A stretch of 64,000 nucleotides of DNA from Deltaproteobacteria bacterium. GTDB lineage: Bacteria; Myxococcota; JACRCW01. Location of the stretch: contig JACRCW010000026.1 in NCBI GenBank assembly GCA_016218805.1, positions 1 to 64,000 of the forward strand, written 5' to 3'. Below, piece after piece: positions 27,210-36,017 of this stretch. The notes beneath the pieces were generated by a model. That model had not been told where the DNA came from, ran no database searches, and worked only from the letters and a program-made list of their open reading frames with translations. Within the stretch, counting starts at the first letter, position 1; each line of letters begins with the position of its first letter. The translations under genes were made by a program, and so were the position numbers.

Positions 27210-28349
27210 TCAGCGCGAGCATTCGTACGCGCCACCGGCGCTACGCCTGCACAATCCACGCAATTCCAATTCCAGCAATTCCCGTGAAGCCACGGCCGGG
27301 GCCACGCCCGCCGCAAGGGCCACGTCATCCATGTGCACCGGGGCGCCGGCCCGCGCCAGCGCGGTGAACATCCGCTCCTGCACCTCCGTCAGCCCTTCCG
27401 GAGTGGGCGGCGGGCCGGCCGGTGCCGCCACAGCCAGGTCCGCGGGCACCGGCAGCTTCAACGCGGTGAGCACGTCCGCCGCGCCGGTGACCAGCGTGGC
27501 GCCGCGGCTGATGTAGAGGTGCGGCACGTGGCTGTTGGGATCCTCCACGGACCCCGGGATGGCCATCAGCAGCCGCTTCTGCTCCAGGGCAAACTCCGCC
27601 GTGTGGCGGGTCCCGCTTTCATGGTCACCCTGCACCAGGATCACCGCGCGGGCCAGCGCGCTGATGAGGCGGTTGCGCTGCGGGAAACTGCCGGCGTGCT
27701 GGTCATGCTCCGGGAACATCTCCGTGAGGCAACCGCCGTTGGCGGTGACCCGCGCGCGCGTGGACACCGTGTCATCCTGCGTGCCCAGCGGGACGCCCAG
27801 CACCGCCACCGTCATGCCGCCCGCGGCCAGCGCCGCCAGGTGCGCGGTCTCGTCAATGCCGTGCGCGGCGCCGGAGACCACCGTGACCCCCGCGCGCGCC
27901 AGCCCGGATGCAACCGCCCGCGCCTGGCGGACGCCGTAGTCGGTGGGTTCGCGCGTGCCGACGATGGCGATGCATGGGCGGGCCAGCGCTTCCACCAGCC
28001 GCGGTCCGGACGCCATCACCGCGATGGGCGCGCTGCGCAGGTCCTGCAGCGCGGCGGGGTAGTCCTCATCACCGCGGATCCACAGCCGCGCCCCGCGGTC
28101 CAACAGGGCCATGCTGCCCGCAATGCGCGCATCATTACCGTCCAAAAAAGCGCTGCGCGCCTGGTACCAGGCCTCCGCCGCCTTGCTGCTGCCGCGGTTG
28201 CCGGCAAGCCGCAGTTCCACCTCCCGGGGCTCAGCCCGGAGCATGGCCTCCGGCGGGCCCAGCGGCGCCAGCGTGCCAAAGGCCACCGGGCCAAACCCGT
28301 GGGCGGCCATCAGGTGCAGGGCGGCGCGTTGGTGCTCCGTAAGCGGCAT
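27210..28349 (-). CDS. dprA: DNA-processing protein DprA
   Basis: DprA binds incoming single-stranded DNA and loads RecA during natural transformation. The 379-residue product has the Rossmann-like core with IAIVGTREPTDYGVRQARA, VVSGAAHGIDETAHLAALAA, the Arg-containing SFPQRNRLISALARAVILVQ and RLLMAIPGSVEDPNSHVPH, the family hallmarks. An N-terminal helical part and a C-terminal winged-helix-like domain (EVQERMFTALARAGAPVHMD) are present. I start at the ATG at 28349. It is first in the dprA-topA-trmFO unit. Confidence 0.93.
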   Translation of the reverse strand: MPLTEHQRAALHLMAAHGFGPVAFGTLAPLGPPEAMLRAEPREVELRLAGNRGSSKAAEAWYQARSAFLDGNDARIAGSMALLDRGARLWIRGDEDYPAALQDLRSAPIAVMASGPRLVEALARPCIAIVGTREPTDYGVRQARAVASGLARAGVTVVSGAAHGIDETAHLAALAAGGMTVAVLGVPLGTQDDTVSTRARVTANGGCLTEMFPEHDQHAGSFPQRNRLISALARAVILVQGDHESGTRHTAEFALEQKRLLMAIPGSVEDPNSHVPHLYISRGATLVTGAADVLTALKLPVPADLAVAAPAGPPPTPEGLTEVQERMFTALARAGAPVHMDDVALAAGVAPAVASRELLELELRGLCRRSAGGAYECSR

Positions 28350-28399
28350 GGGCGAAACGGTACCCTCCGGCCAGCGCGGCCGGTGGAAAAAGGGGGGTC

Positions 28400-28428
28400 T
28401 GGGTAGTGGCCCCCGGAACATCCGTCAA
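28400..28428 (-). promoter_or_regulatory. possible dprA promoter
   Basis: On the minus strand TTGACG (28428-28423), a 17-bp spacer and TACCCA (28405-28400) resemble a sigma-70 promoter, giving a leader of about 44 nt before dprA. The -10 match is weak. This 176-bp gap also has to hold the divergent SNF2 promoter, for which I see no clear boxes. Confidence 0.3.
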
Positions 28429-28525
28429 GGGGAAAGGCGCGGCGGGGCGCTCAACCTGTTGAATACAGTGGGCTTGCGGACGGGACCCCGCGTTTCCGTA
28501 TGGCCCTCCGCCGCGCACCAGGGGG

Positions 28526-31267
28526 TTGCCGTGGGTCCCAGCCCGCTGGCAGTTTGAAATCGCCGTGGCAACCCTGACGCCGTTTGCCCTGTCGCTTGGC
28601 CCGGGTGGTGACGTGTCCGTGGACGCGCTGCCGCCGGAGGACTCCACGCTGCCTGAGGACGTGGCCCGGGAGCTGGCCGCGGCGTTTGCACCCGGGAGCG
28701 GCGCGGGGCTGTTGCGTTTGGGCGCGGCGCACCGGGCCACCAGCCTGCCGCCCTCCGCCGCGTACTGGCGTGACCTGGCCGCGCAGTTCATGCACGCGCT
28801 GTGCGCGCTGCCCGGACTGGACCTGCTGTCCGCGGATGTGGAGGTGCCCTGGGCGGGTGAAGCGCCTGCCACGCTGGCGGAGCGTGGTCCGCCCATGCGC
28901 GGGCTGGAATACCTGGACGCCGCCGTGCTGCAGCGCGCCTGGCAGGCCATGCAGGACGCGCTGCGGCGGGCCGTGGGTGGCACGGGCCAGTCGGTCCAGG
29001 CGTGGCTGGGCGCGCAGGCGCCGCAATGGAACCAGGTGGGGCGCGTGTGCTTCCACCTGGCGGAGAACAAGCAGGATGAAACGCGGCCTTTTGCGTTCCT
29101 GGCCACGTACACCGCGTCACTGTCCGCGCAGGGCAAGCCGCAGCACCGGCCGCTGGGCCACGCGCTGACCGAATACGCGGGAAAAGGCCACCGCCAGGGA
29201 CTGTTGGCGCTGCTGCTGCCGGTGCAGAAGGCGGCGCGGTCGTCAGCGCTGGTGGCGCGCCTGCTGGATAGCGAGGAATTGTTCCAGCCGCTGCGCTGGA
29301 CGCCGGCGGAGGCGCACGCGTTCCTCAAGGATGCGGCATTGCTGGAGGAGTCCGGCGTGCTGGTGCGCGTGCCCGACTGGTGGCGGCGGCGGGCCCCGGC
29401 GCGCGTGGGGGTACAGGTCACGCTGGGCGCGGGCGCACCGTCCCGGCTGGGGCTGGAGGCGTTGCTGGATTTCAAGGTGAATGCCGCGCTGGACGGCGAT
29501 CCGCTGACCGCGGCGGAGTGGAGGCGGGCGCTGGCGTCCACGGACGGACTGGTCCGGCTCAAGGGACAGTGGGTGGAGGTTGATGCGGCGCGCCTGCGTG
29601 ATCTGATGGAGCACTGGCAGCGCGCGGAACGCGAACATGCGGACGGCGTTTCATTCCTGGAGGCGATGCGGCTGGTGTCCCGTGCCCCGTCCGCAGTGGC
29701 CGCCGCGGACGACGCCGAGAGCGCGCGGTGGACGGACGTCACGGCGGGCCCGTGGCTGCGCACGCTGCTGGAGGGCGCGCGCGCGCCGGAGGCGCTGGCG
29801 GCGGTGCGCCCGGGCAAGGACCTCAAGGCGAGCCTGCGCCCCTACCAGGACGCCGGGGTGCGGTGGCTGGGGCTGCTCAACGCGCTCAACCTGGGCGCGT
29901 GTCTGGCGGATGACATGGGATTGGGCAAGACCGTGCAGGTGCTGGCGCTGCTGCTGGCCCAGCGGTCCACCCGGCGCGGGACGCACCTGCTGGTGGTCCC
30001 CGCGTCACTGGTGGGGAACTGGCTTGCGGAAATGGAGCGTTTTACCCCCACGCTGCGCGTCATTGCCGTGCATTCTTCCGTCACCCCGGCGGCGGAGCTG
30101 GAGACGCTGGGACCGGCCGCGGTGGCGGACCAGGACGTGGTCCTCACCACGTACGGCATGCTCAACCGGTGCGCGTGGCTCAAGGACGTGGCCTGGGACA
30201 CGCTGGTGGTGGACGAGGCCCAGGCCCTCAAGAACCCCGGCGCGCGGCAGACGCGTGACGTCAAGGCGCTGCGGGCGCGCGCGCGCATTGCGCTCACCGG
30301 CACGCCCGTGGAGAACCGCGTGGGGGACCTGTGGTCCTTGTTTGACTTCCTCAACCCCGGCCTGCTGGGCACCCCGCGCGAATTCAAGGCATTCCTCAAG
30401 CGCCTGGGAGAGGGCGAACACGCGGATTACACGCCGCTGCGGTCCCTGGTGCGCCCCTACGTGCTGCGCCGGATGAAGAGCGACAAGCGCATCATCGACA
30501 CGCTTCCCGACAAGACGGAGGTGCGGCTGGCGTGCGGCCTGGTGAAGGAGCAGGCGGCGCTCTACCAACGCGGCGTGCGTGAGCTGGCCGAAGCGTTGGC
30601 GAAGAACCGGGAGGGGATCCAGCGCAAGGGCATGGTGCTGGCCTACCTCATGCGCTTCAAGCAGGTGTGCAACCACCCCTCACAGTGGCTGGGAGACGGG
30701 CGGTTTGCCCCCGCGGACAGCGGCAAGTTCCTGCGGCTGACAGAGCTGGCGGCGGACATTGCCCAGAAGCAGGAGAAGGTTCTGGTGTTCACGCAATTCC
30801 AGGAGATGACCGCGGTGCTGCATGACCTGCTGGCCGGTGTGTTCGGGCGGCCGGGCGCGGTGCTGGACGGCAAGACGCCCGTGAAGGCGCGCCAGGAGCG
30901 CGTGGCCCGGTTCCAGGAGGATCCCTCCGTGGGGTTCATGGTGCTCTCCGTCAAGGCGGGCGGCACCGGCCTCAACCTGACGGCCGCTTCGCACGTCATC
31001 CACTTTGACCGGTGGTGGAATCCCGCCGTGGAGAACCAGGCCACGGACCGTGCCTACCGCATTGGGCAGCACCGCAATGTGATGGTTCACAAGTTTGTGT
31101 GCCGCGGGACGGTGGAGGAGCGCATTGACGCGCTCATTGAATCCAAGCAGAAGCTGGCGCGGGACCTGCTGGACGCAGCGGGCGAAACGCTGCTCACCGA
31201 ACTGCAGGACGACGAGTTGATCCGCCTGGTCCAGTTGGACCTCGCCACGGCGCTTGAGGAGACCTGA
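28526..31267 (+). CDS. SNF2-family helicase-like ATPase
   Basis: The 913-residue product is a SNF2-type double-stranded DNA translocase. An N-terminal SNF2-associated region (about 1-440) precedes the ATPase core: CLADDMGLGKTVQVLALLLA (Walker A, near 460), the DEAQ box in VVDEAQALKNP (near 560), LTGTPVENRVGDLWSLFDFL and the second RecA lobe with FTQFQEMTAVLHDLL, SVKAGGTGLNLTAASHVIHF and DRAYRIGQHRNV. It should move along DNA and remodel bound proteins. The start is uncertain: I use the TTG at 28526, which reads MPWVPARWQFEIAVATLTPF; a GTG at 28565 is the alternative, and neither has a good ribosome site. The SWIM gene follows after 3 nt. Confidence 0.88.
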   Translation: MPWVPARWQFEIAVATLTPFALSLGPGGDVSVDALPPEDSTLPEDVARELAAAFAPGSGAGLLRLGAAHRATSLPPSAAYWRDLAAQFMHALCALPGLDLLSADVEVPWAGEAPATLAERGPPMRGLEYLDAAVLQRAWQAMQDALRRAVGGTGQSVQAWLGAQAPQWNQVGRVCFHLAENKQDETRPFAFLATYTASLSAQGKPQHRPLGHALTEYAGKGHRQGLLALLLPVQKAARSSALVARLLDSEELFQPLRWTPAEAHAFLKDAALLEESGVLVRVPDWWRRRAPARVGVQVTLGAGAPSRLGLEALLDFKVNAALDGDPLTAAEWRRALASTDGLVRLKGQWVEVDAARLRDLMEHWQRAEREHADGVSFLEAMRLVSRAPSAVAAADDAESARWTDVTAGPWLRTLLEGARAPEALAAVRPGKDLKASLRPYQDAGVRWLGLLNALNLGACLADDMGLGKTVQVLALLLAQRSTRRGTHLLVVPASLVGNWLAEMERFTPTLRVIAVHSSVTPAAELETLGPAAVADQDVVLTTYGMLNRCAWLKDVAWDTLVVDEAQALKNPGARQTRDVKALRARARIALTGTPVENRVGDLWSLFDFLNPGLLGTPREFKAFLKRLGEGEHADYTPLRSLVRPYVLRRMKSDKRIIDTLPDKTEVRLACGLVKEQAALYQRGVRELAEALAKNREGIQRKGMVLAYLMRFKQVCNHPSQWLGDGRFAPADSGKFLRLTELAADIAQKQEKVLVFTQFQEMTAVLHDLLAGVFGRPGAVLDGKTPVKARQERVARFQEDPSVGFMVLSVKAGGTGLNLTAASHVIHFDRWWNPAVENQATDRAYRIGQHRNVMVHKFVCRGTVEERIDALIESKQKLARDLLDAAGETLLTELQDDELIRLVQLDLATALEET

Positions 31268-31270
31268 ACG

Positions 31271-32065
31271 ATGTACTGGAGCGACTGGACACCCCGCCCC
31301 ACCGTGGCACAGCGCCGCGCGCTGGCAGCCAAGGAAACCAGGAAACGCGCGCGCAAGGGCGAGACGCTCTCCCCCGTGGAGCCCATTGCGGGCCGCCAGG
31401 TCGCCGAGTCGTTCTGGGGCCAGGCCTGGTGCACGCACCTGGAGGGCCACGCGGATTACAGCAACCGGCTGCCGCGCGGGCGGTCCTACGTCCGCAACGG
31501 CTCCGTGCTGGACCTGAAGATCGCCGCCGGGAAGGTGCACGCGCTGGTGCAGGGATCTTCGCTGTACACGGTGGAGGTGACCATCCGGACGCTGGCGCCC
31601 AAGCGGTGGAAGGACCTGGTGGCGCGCTGTGCCGGACGCGTGGACTCGGTGGTGGAACTGCTGCGCGGCTCCGTTTCCGACGAGACCTTGCGTCATCTCA
31701 CGGACCGCAAGACCGGCATGTTCCCCGCCCCGGCGGAGATGTCATTCTCATGCAGCTGCCCGGACTGGGCGGACATGTGCAAGCACGTGGCCGCGGCGCT
31801 GTACGGCGTGGGCGCGCGCCTGGACCGCGCTCCGGAGCTCCTGTTCACCCTGCGCAACGTGGACCAGGCGGAGCTGGTGAAGACCTCCGTGGGGCTGGGC
31901 CGCAAGCAGGCCCGCGCGGCGCACGCGCTGCAGGGCGCGGACCTGGGCGCGGTGTTTGGGATTGAACTGGAGGGCGGCGCCCCGGCCGCCCCGCGCGCGC
32001 GGCGAGCCGCCCCGGCAAAGAAGAAGGCGCGGAAGAAGGCGGCGGGGACGCGCCGGGCCAGGTGA
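31271..32065 (+). CDS. SWIM zinc-finger protein, partner of SNF2 helicase
   Basis: The 264-residue product has a SWIM zinc finger (FSCSCPDWADMCKHVAAALY, CxCx6-7CxH) near residue 160, which binds zinc and is thought to contact DNA or protein partners. The N-terminal part (YWSDWTPRPTVAQRRALAAK and SFWGQAWCTHLEGHADYSNR) matches bacterial SWIM proteins usually encoded beside SNF2 helicases. The C-terminus is a Lys/Arg/Ala-rich DNA-binding-like tail (APAKKKARKKAAGTRRAR). It starts 3 nt after the SNF2 gene, so the two are one operon and probably one complex. It ends 11 bp before a predicted enhancer site. Confidence 0.88.
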   Translation: MYWSDWTPRPTVAQRRALAAKETRKRARKGETLSPVEPIAGRQVAESFWGQAWCTHLEGHADYSNRLPRGRSYVRNGSVLDLKIAAGKVHALVQGSSLYTVEVTIRTLAPKRWKDLVARCAGRVDSVVELLRGSVSDETLRHLTDRKTGMFPAPAEMSFSCSCPDWADMCKHVAAALYGVGARLDRAPELLFTLRNVDQAELVKTSVGLGRKQARAAHALQGADLGAVFGIELEGGAPAAPRARRAAPAKKKARKKAAGTRRAR

Positions 32066-32075
32066 CCGCTTTGGT

Positions 32076-32106
32076 GAATAGTCTCCAGTCCGCGTGGAGG
32101 ATATTC
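32076..32106. promoter_or_regulatory. predicted enhancer site (copy A) for the sigma-54 regulator
   Basis: A 31-bp imperfect inverted repeat with arms GAATAGTCTCC and GGAGGATATTC around 9 bp. It shares 22 of 31 positions with the site at 36858, including the first 10 bp exactly. Its centre is about 96 bp upstream of the predicted start of the Cys-rich peptide transcript, a standard distance for NtrC-type activators. Confidence 0.65.
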
Positions 32107-32160
32107 GGCAGGCGTGAGGGGCGGCGTCCAAGATGGGCCGTCCGGACGCGCTGTGCCTGC

Positions 32161-32176
32161 GGGCACGCGAAGTGCT
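32161..32176 (+). promoter_or_regulatory. sigma-54 promoter of the Cys-rich peptide gene
   Basis: GGGCACGCGAAGTGCT matches the -24/-12 consensus TGGCACGNNNNTTGCW at all but two fixed positions, with the invariant GG (32162-32163) and GC (32174-32175) 10 bp apart. Predicted start is near 32187, giving a 27-nt leader that contains GGAGG. Confidence 0.7.
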
Positions 32177-32213
32177 TGCACCGCACCCAACATCTTTCAC
32201 TCCGGAGGCTCCC

Positions 32214-32318
32214 ATGAAGATCCTGAAGCGCCCGCTGAGCAACGTGACGGTTGAACCCGCGCAGCCCACCCCGGCCGGCGGCAAGACCGGCTGCTGCAAG
32301 ATCAGCTGCTGCAAGTAG
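32214..32318 (+). CDS. 34-residue Cys-rich peptide
   Basis: The product begins MKILKRPLSNVTVEP, passes through a Pro/Gly linker and ends GKTGCCKISCCK, with two Cys pairs separated by KIS and lysines around them. GGAGG lies 5 nt before the ATG, third positions are almost all G or C, a sigma-54 promoter precedes it and a strong terminator follows, so it is a real single-gene unit. Two readings fit: a small metal-binding peptide (four thiolates, metallothionein-like) or a leader-core precursor peptide that is modified and exported. No modifying enzyme or transporter lies next to it. The shared enhancer with a cupredoxin-led operon favours a metal or redox role. I do not recognise a family. Confidence 0.75.
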   Translation: MKILKRPLSNVTVEPAQPTPAGGKTGCCKISCCK

Positions 32319-32334
32319 GTCCACCTGGACCCAC

Positions 32335-32370
32335 GGCCCCCGTTGCCACCGCGGTGACGGGGGCCTTTGT
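32335..32370 (+). terminator. terminator after the Cys-rich peptide gene
   Basis: GGCCCCCGT (32335-32343) pairs perfectly with ACGGGGGCC (32357-32365), with an inner self-complementary CACCGCGGTG, and is followed by TTTGT. It lies 17 nt after the peptide stop and 10 nt before the convergent regulator gene. The T-run is on the plus-strand side, so it serves the peptide transcript. Confidence 0.8.
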
Positions 32371-32375
32371 AATTC

Positions 32376-33758
32376 CTACGCGCCCGGCTTGCGGCCCGCG
32401 CTGCCGCGCGAAATGCCGAACTTCTCCATGCGGTAGACCAGGATGTGCCGCGGCACGCGGAGGAAGCGGGCCGCCGCGGAGAGGTTGCCGCCATTGTGCT
32501 CAATGGCGTGGATGACCACGGCCTTCTCCAGCTCCTCCAGCGAAATACCGTCCGCCGGCAACCGCAACCGCGCCGGGTCCAGCTCCAGCGGCTCCGCCGC
32601 CATCGCGGGCGCGTCCTCGGCCGGCAGGTCGGTGGCGTCTAGGACGTCAGCGCGGCGCAGGGCCACCATCCGCTCCGCCACGTTGCGCAGTTCCCGCACG
32701 TTGCCGGGCCAGGCGCGCGCCTCCAGCGCGGCAAACAGGGCCGGGGTCACCTTCAGATCCGGGCCGCCGAATTGACGTACGTACCGGCCGAACAGCACCG
32801 GGATGTCCTGCCGGCGCGCGCGCAGCGCGGGCAGGCGCAGCGGCACCACGGAGAGGCGGAAGAACAGGTCCTGCCGGAAGCGGCCTTCGCGCACCAGGGA
32901 GGCCAGGTCCTGGTGCGTGGCGGCGATGATCCGCACGTTGACCGCAATGCTCCCGCCGCCCACCACGTCCACGCGGCGCTCCTCCAGCACGCGCAGCAGC
33001 TTGGCCTGCAGGGCCTCGTCCAGATCACCAATCTCGTCCAGGAACAGCGTGCCGCCGTCCGCCGCGGCAAACCGGCCCTGCCGCTCACGCGTGGCGCCGG
33101 TGAACGCCCCGCGCGCGTGGCCAAACAGTTCGGACTCCAGCAGGTCGCGCGGGATGGCGGCGCAGTTGAGCGCCACCAGCGGGGAGGCGGCCCGGTCGCT
33201 GCAGCGGTGGATCTCGCGGGCAATCACCTCCTTGCCCGTCCCGCTCTCGCCCAGCAGCAGCACCGTGGCGGAGGTCTGCGCCACCTGCCGGGCCTGCTGC
33301 AGCACCTCGCGCATGGACGCTGACACCGCAATGATCTCGTCGTGTTCAGTCACCCGCTGCTTGAGGCGCGCGTTCTCCGTGGCCAACCGCCAGTGCTCCC
33401 GCGCCTTGTCCACGGTCAGCAGCAGCTGGTCCTTGTGGAACGGCTTGGACACAAAATCGAACGCGCCCTTGCGCATGGCCTCCACCGCCAGCTCCACGCT
33501 CCCAAACGCGGTGATCATCAGCACCGGGGTCTGCGGGGCCAGGCGGCGCGCCGCGGCCAGCACCTCAAACCCGTCCGCGCGCGGCATCTTCACGTCGGTG
33601 ATCACCACCGCGGGCGGCGGCTGGTCGGTGAGGAACGCAATGGCCTCGGCGCCGTCAGCGCAGCGGATGACGTCACAGCCGGCGTCCCCCAGCTGGAAGG
33701 CAATCACCTCGCGCAGGCTGGGGTCATCCTCCACAACGAGCACGCGGTCACCCGGCAT
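32376..33758 (-). CDS. NtrC-family sigma-54-dependent response regulator
   Basis: The 460-residue product has a receiver domain with phospho-acceptor Asp55 ([16 protein letters not shown]), an AAA+ domain with Walker A GESGTGKE at 170-177 and an intact GAFTGA sigma-54 contact loop at 217-222, and a C-terminal Fis-type helix-turn-helix ([20 protein letters not shown]). It activates sigma-54 promoters from remote sites. It overlaps the histidine kinase gene by 11 nt, so the two form a pair. GGGAGGGG precedes the ATG at 33758. Three predicted sigma-54 promoters and two matching enhancer sites lie within 4.5 kb, so its likely targets are the Cys-rich peptide gene, the PEGA/lipoprotein pair and the respiratory operon. 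Confidence 0.95.
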   Translation of the reverse strand: MPGDRVLVVEDDPSLREVIAFQLGDAGCDVIRCADGAEAIAFLTDQPPPAVVITDVKMPRADGFEVLAAARRLAPQTPVLMITAFGSVELAVEAMRKGAFDFVSKPFHKDQLLLTVDKAREHWRLATENARLKQRVTEHDEIIAVSASMREVLQQARQVAQTSATVLLLGESGTGKEVIAREIHRCSDRAASPLVALNCAAIPRDLLESELFGHARGAFTGATRERQGRFAAADGGTLFLDEIGDLDEALQAKLLRVLEERRVDVVGGGSIAVNVRIIAATHQDLASLVREGRFRQDLFFRLSVVPLRLPALRARRQDIPVLFGRYVRQFGGPDLKVTPALFAALEARAWPGNVRELRNVAERMVALRRADVLDATDLPAEDAPAMAAEPLELDPARLRLPADGISLEELEKAVVIHAIEHNGGNLSAAARFLRVPRHILVYRMEKFGISRGSAGRKPGA

Positions 33759-34965
33759 GGTCCCCTCCCGCAGCGGGCAGGTCCAACCGCAGCCGCGCAC
33801 CAGGCCCACCGCCCACCAGGCGCAGGTGGCCACCGTTGGCCTCCGCCAGCGAGTGGCTCACCGCCAGCCCCAGCCCGGTCCCCGTGTCCTTGGTGCTGAA
33901 GAACGGTTCAAAGATGCGTTCGGCCAGCTCCGGAGGAACACCCGGTCCGTCATCCGTCACGTCCACCACAACGCGGTCCCCGGCGGCGCGGGTCACGCGC
34001 ACCGCCACGTGGCCAGCGCCACCCAGCGCCTCCACCGCATTGATGACCAGGTTGAGCAGCACCTGCTGCACCTGCCCGGGATCCGCCCAGCAACGCGCGT
34101 CACCCGCCAGGTGCTCCACGGTCACCTCCGTCCGGGCCAGTGCCGCCTTGGGCGCCACCAGACCCACCACGCTGTCCACCACCTGGTCCAGGTCCACCGT
34201 GCGCGGGTCCGGGCGCGGCGGGCGGGCAAACTGCAGGAACGACGTCAGCACCCCGTTGAGCCGGTCCAGTTCCTTCAGCATGATCTCCGCCATGGCGTGC
34301 TTGCGGTGCCCGTCGGGAAAATCCTCCGCCAGCACCTCGGCGGCGCCGCGGATGGAACCCAGCGGATTGCGCAGCTCATGCGCCAGCCCGGCGCTGAGAC
34401 TCCCCAGCGCGGCCAGCTTCTCCGTGCGCACCAGCTGCTCCTGCACCGCTTCACGCGCGGCCAGCACCTGGCGCAGTTCTGCGGACAACGCCTCCGCGCG
34501 CGCCAGCGCCCGCGTCCACCGCTGGGACAGCAGCCCGGTCACCGCTCCCACGCCGTGGAACATCACAATCTCAAAGAACTTCTCCGTGGTGGAAGACGGG
34601 TCACTGGCCACCGCCATCCCCAACACGTGGATGTGCGCCTGGTGCTCAATGTCCCCGTGGTGGTGCCCCATCATGAACGCGTGCGGCGCGTACAACAGCG
34701 AACACCCCACCGCCGCCAACAGACCCCCGCGCGCACCCCAGGTCACCGCCGCCACGACGATGGGCAGGTAATACAGACGGCGGAACAGATCATGAAGCGC
34801 CCGGAGGTCCGGCCCGGTGAGGTAGTGCGCTGCACTGATCAGCAACGCGCCCGCGGCAACCGCCGCCAGCAACCCGGCGCGGTCCATGGGGGACGCCGCC
34901 GCGGGCGCCATGACGACGGGAACGGGCCCGGGCGGAGCAGGCTGGAGCAGCGGGGAGACAGACAT
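33748..34965 (-). CDS. membrane sensor histidine kinase with His-rich sensor segment
   Basis: The 405-residue product has several membrane helices in its first 150 residues ([19 protein letters not shown] and [19 protein letters not shown], for example), then a dimerisation domain with phospho-acceptor His196 ([20 protein letters not shown]) and an HATPase domain with [20 protein letters not shown]. Between helices, residues 95-113 carry seven histidines ([19 protein letters not shown]), an unusual cluster that could bind a metal or heme. There is no periplasmic PAS-like domain, so sensing is within or near the membrane. The ATG at 34965 has GGGGAG upstream. It is the kinase of the adjacent regulator. 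Confidence 0.9.
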   Translation of the reverse strand: MSVSPLLQPAPPGPVPVVMAPAAASPMDRAGLLAAVAAGALLISAAHYLTGPDLRALHDLFRRLYYLPIVVAAVTWGARGGLLAAVGCSLLYAPHAFMMGHHHGDIEHQAHIHVLGMAVASDPSSTTEKFFEIVMFHGVGAVTGLLSQRWTRALARAEALSAELRQVLAAREAVQEQLVRTEKLAALGSLSAGLAHELRNPLGSIRGAAEVLAEDFPDGHRKHAMAEIMLKELDRLNGVLTSFLQFARPPRPDPRTVDLDQVVDSVVGLVAPKAALARTEVTVEHLAGDARCWADPGQVQQVLLNLVINAVEALGGAGHVAVRVTRAAGDRVVVDVTDDGPGVPPELAERIFEPFFSTKDTGTGLGLAVSHSLAEANGGHLRLVGGGPGARLRLDLPAAGGDHAG

Positions 34966-35036
34966 GGGTGCACGCACGTTAGTACGTTGGGTCCAGTGTG
35001 GCGTGCAGGTTGACCGGCATGCATCCGCCCCCCACC

Positions 35037-35085
35037 CGACGAGCCGTGCCGGCTCGTCGACCTCCCCCCGCAAGGCGGGGGGAGG
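35037..35085. repeat. two adjacent perfect hairpins
   Basis: Hairpin 1 is CGACGAGCC (35037-35045) with GGCTCGTCG (35051-35059). Hairpin 2 is CCTCCCCCCGC (35061-35071) with GCGGGGGGAGG (35075-35085), loop AAG. They lie between the end of the minus-strand lipoprotein gene and the start of the kinase gene on the same strand. There is no T-run, so they could be a transcript-end stabiliser or REP-like element that uncouples the two units. Confidence 0.6.
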
Positions 35086-35096
35086 CAAGCCGGGGC

Positions 35097-35993
35097 TCAA
35101 TGCGCGTGCGTGGCGGGCATGACCTCAAAGCGGTAGTTCGCCTCGTCGTCGGCGTCGCCGCCGGTGACCACGCAGTTGAGGTCATCCGTGAAGCCGACCT
35201 TGAGCCAGTAGGTCCCGGTCTCCATGAACATGTGTTTGGCGGTGTAGAGGCCCTTGCCCGCGTAGGTGGGCACCAGCGCCTCCACCACCACCGACTGCGC
35301 GCCCGTCCCGGACATCAGCGTCACGGTGGGCAGGTTGGACTGCAGCGCCGCCGGCAGCAGGTGGTCAAACTTGTTGGTCCACGGCTGCGTCGTGTTGATG
35401 GTCTCGTTGAACGAGCGCATCAGCTCGATGTTGAAGGTGACGTCCGTCCCGCTGGCCAGGATGATGGGCTCGGTGGTGTTCCACCGGATCTGGAACGCGT
35501 ACTCGTAGTCCGCATCCGCGTCGTTGCTGCAGAAGTAGTTCTCACCGCCGGCGCGTGAAGTCTCAAATGCGAACGCCGCAGCGTAGTGGTTTCCCTCCTC
35601 CTGGAACTCCACGCCGACGGTGTACGCCCCGAACGCGGTGAACATGGTGGTCCACTCATAGGTGCCGTCACCCTTGTCCTCCAGCACCCCAGCAGCCGGG
35701 GCCACCGTCTGCGTCTGGGTCGCCTTGGTGTCGCGGTAGGCCACATTGACCGGGAGGCCAGCCACCTTGGCGCAGCTGGTCACGTCCGTGTGGTCCGTGC
35801 ACTGCGCCATGTCATAGACGGTGAACACCACCTTGACGGACTTGAGGATGTGCGCGTGAACCGTCCCCACCTCCACCCGGTAGTCCTTGCGCGGCGGCAT
35901 CTCCATGCTGCCGCTGCCCGCCTGCTCCATGCAGGAGGCAAATGCGAGTGAAATGAGAACGGCGAGCGCCGCCTTGGCTGCGTGCTGCATCAT
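35097..35993 (-). CDS. lipoprotein with two FixH/CopC-like beta domains
   Basis: The 298-residue product has a lipobox (SLAFASC) near residue 21. Two similar beta-sandwich units are visible, one ending GTYEWTTMFTAFGAYTVGVE and one ending GLYTAKHMFMETGTYWLKVG, the pattern of small periplasmic Ig-like domains such as FixH or CopC-type proteins. Five cysteines lie outside the lipobox, and the C-terminus is His-rich (MPATHAH). It starts 24 nt after the PEGA protein gene, so both come from the sigma-54 promoter at 36773. A role in metal handling or cytochrome maturation is suggested only by its operon and His residues. Confidence 0.65.
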   Translation of the reverse strand: MMQHAAKAALAVLISLAFASCMEQAGSGSMEMPPRKDYRVEVGTVHAHILKSVKVVFTVYDMAQCTDHTDVTSCAKVAGLPVNVAYRDTKATQTQTVAPAAGVLEDKGDGTYEWTTMFTAFGAYTVGVEFQEEGNHYAAAFAFETSRAGGENYFCSNDADADYEYAFQIRWNTTEPIILASGTDVTFNIELMRSFNETINTTQPWTNKFDHLLPAALQSNLPTVTLMSGTGAQSVVVEALVPTYAGKGLYTAKHMFMETGTYWLKVGFTDDLNCVVTGGDADDEANYRFEVMPATHAH

Positions 35994-36017
35994 GGGATTC
36001 TCCGGTTGGGGGAAGGA

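Noticed and set aside
31306..31321. Sigma-54-like TGGCACAGCGCCGCGC
   Set aside because: It lies inside the SWIM gene, lacks the TTGC box and has no enhancer-like site upstream.
32214..32318. RiPP gene cluster around the Cys-rich peptide
   Set aside because: No radical SAM, YcaO, lanthionine synthetase, peptidase-ABC transporter or methyltransferase lies nearby, so a RiPP role stays only an alternative.
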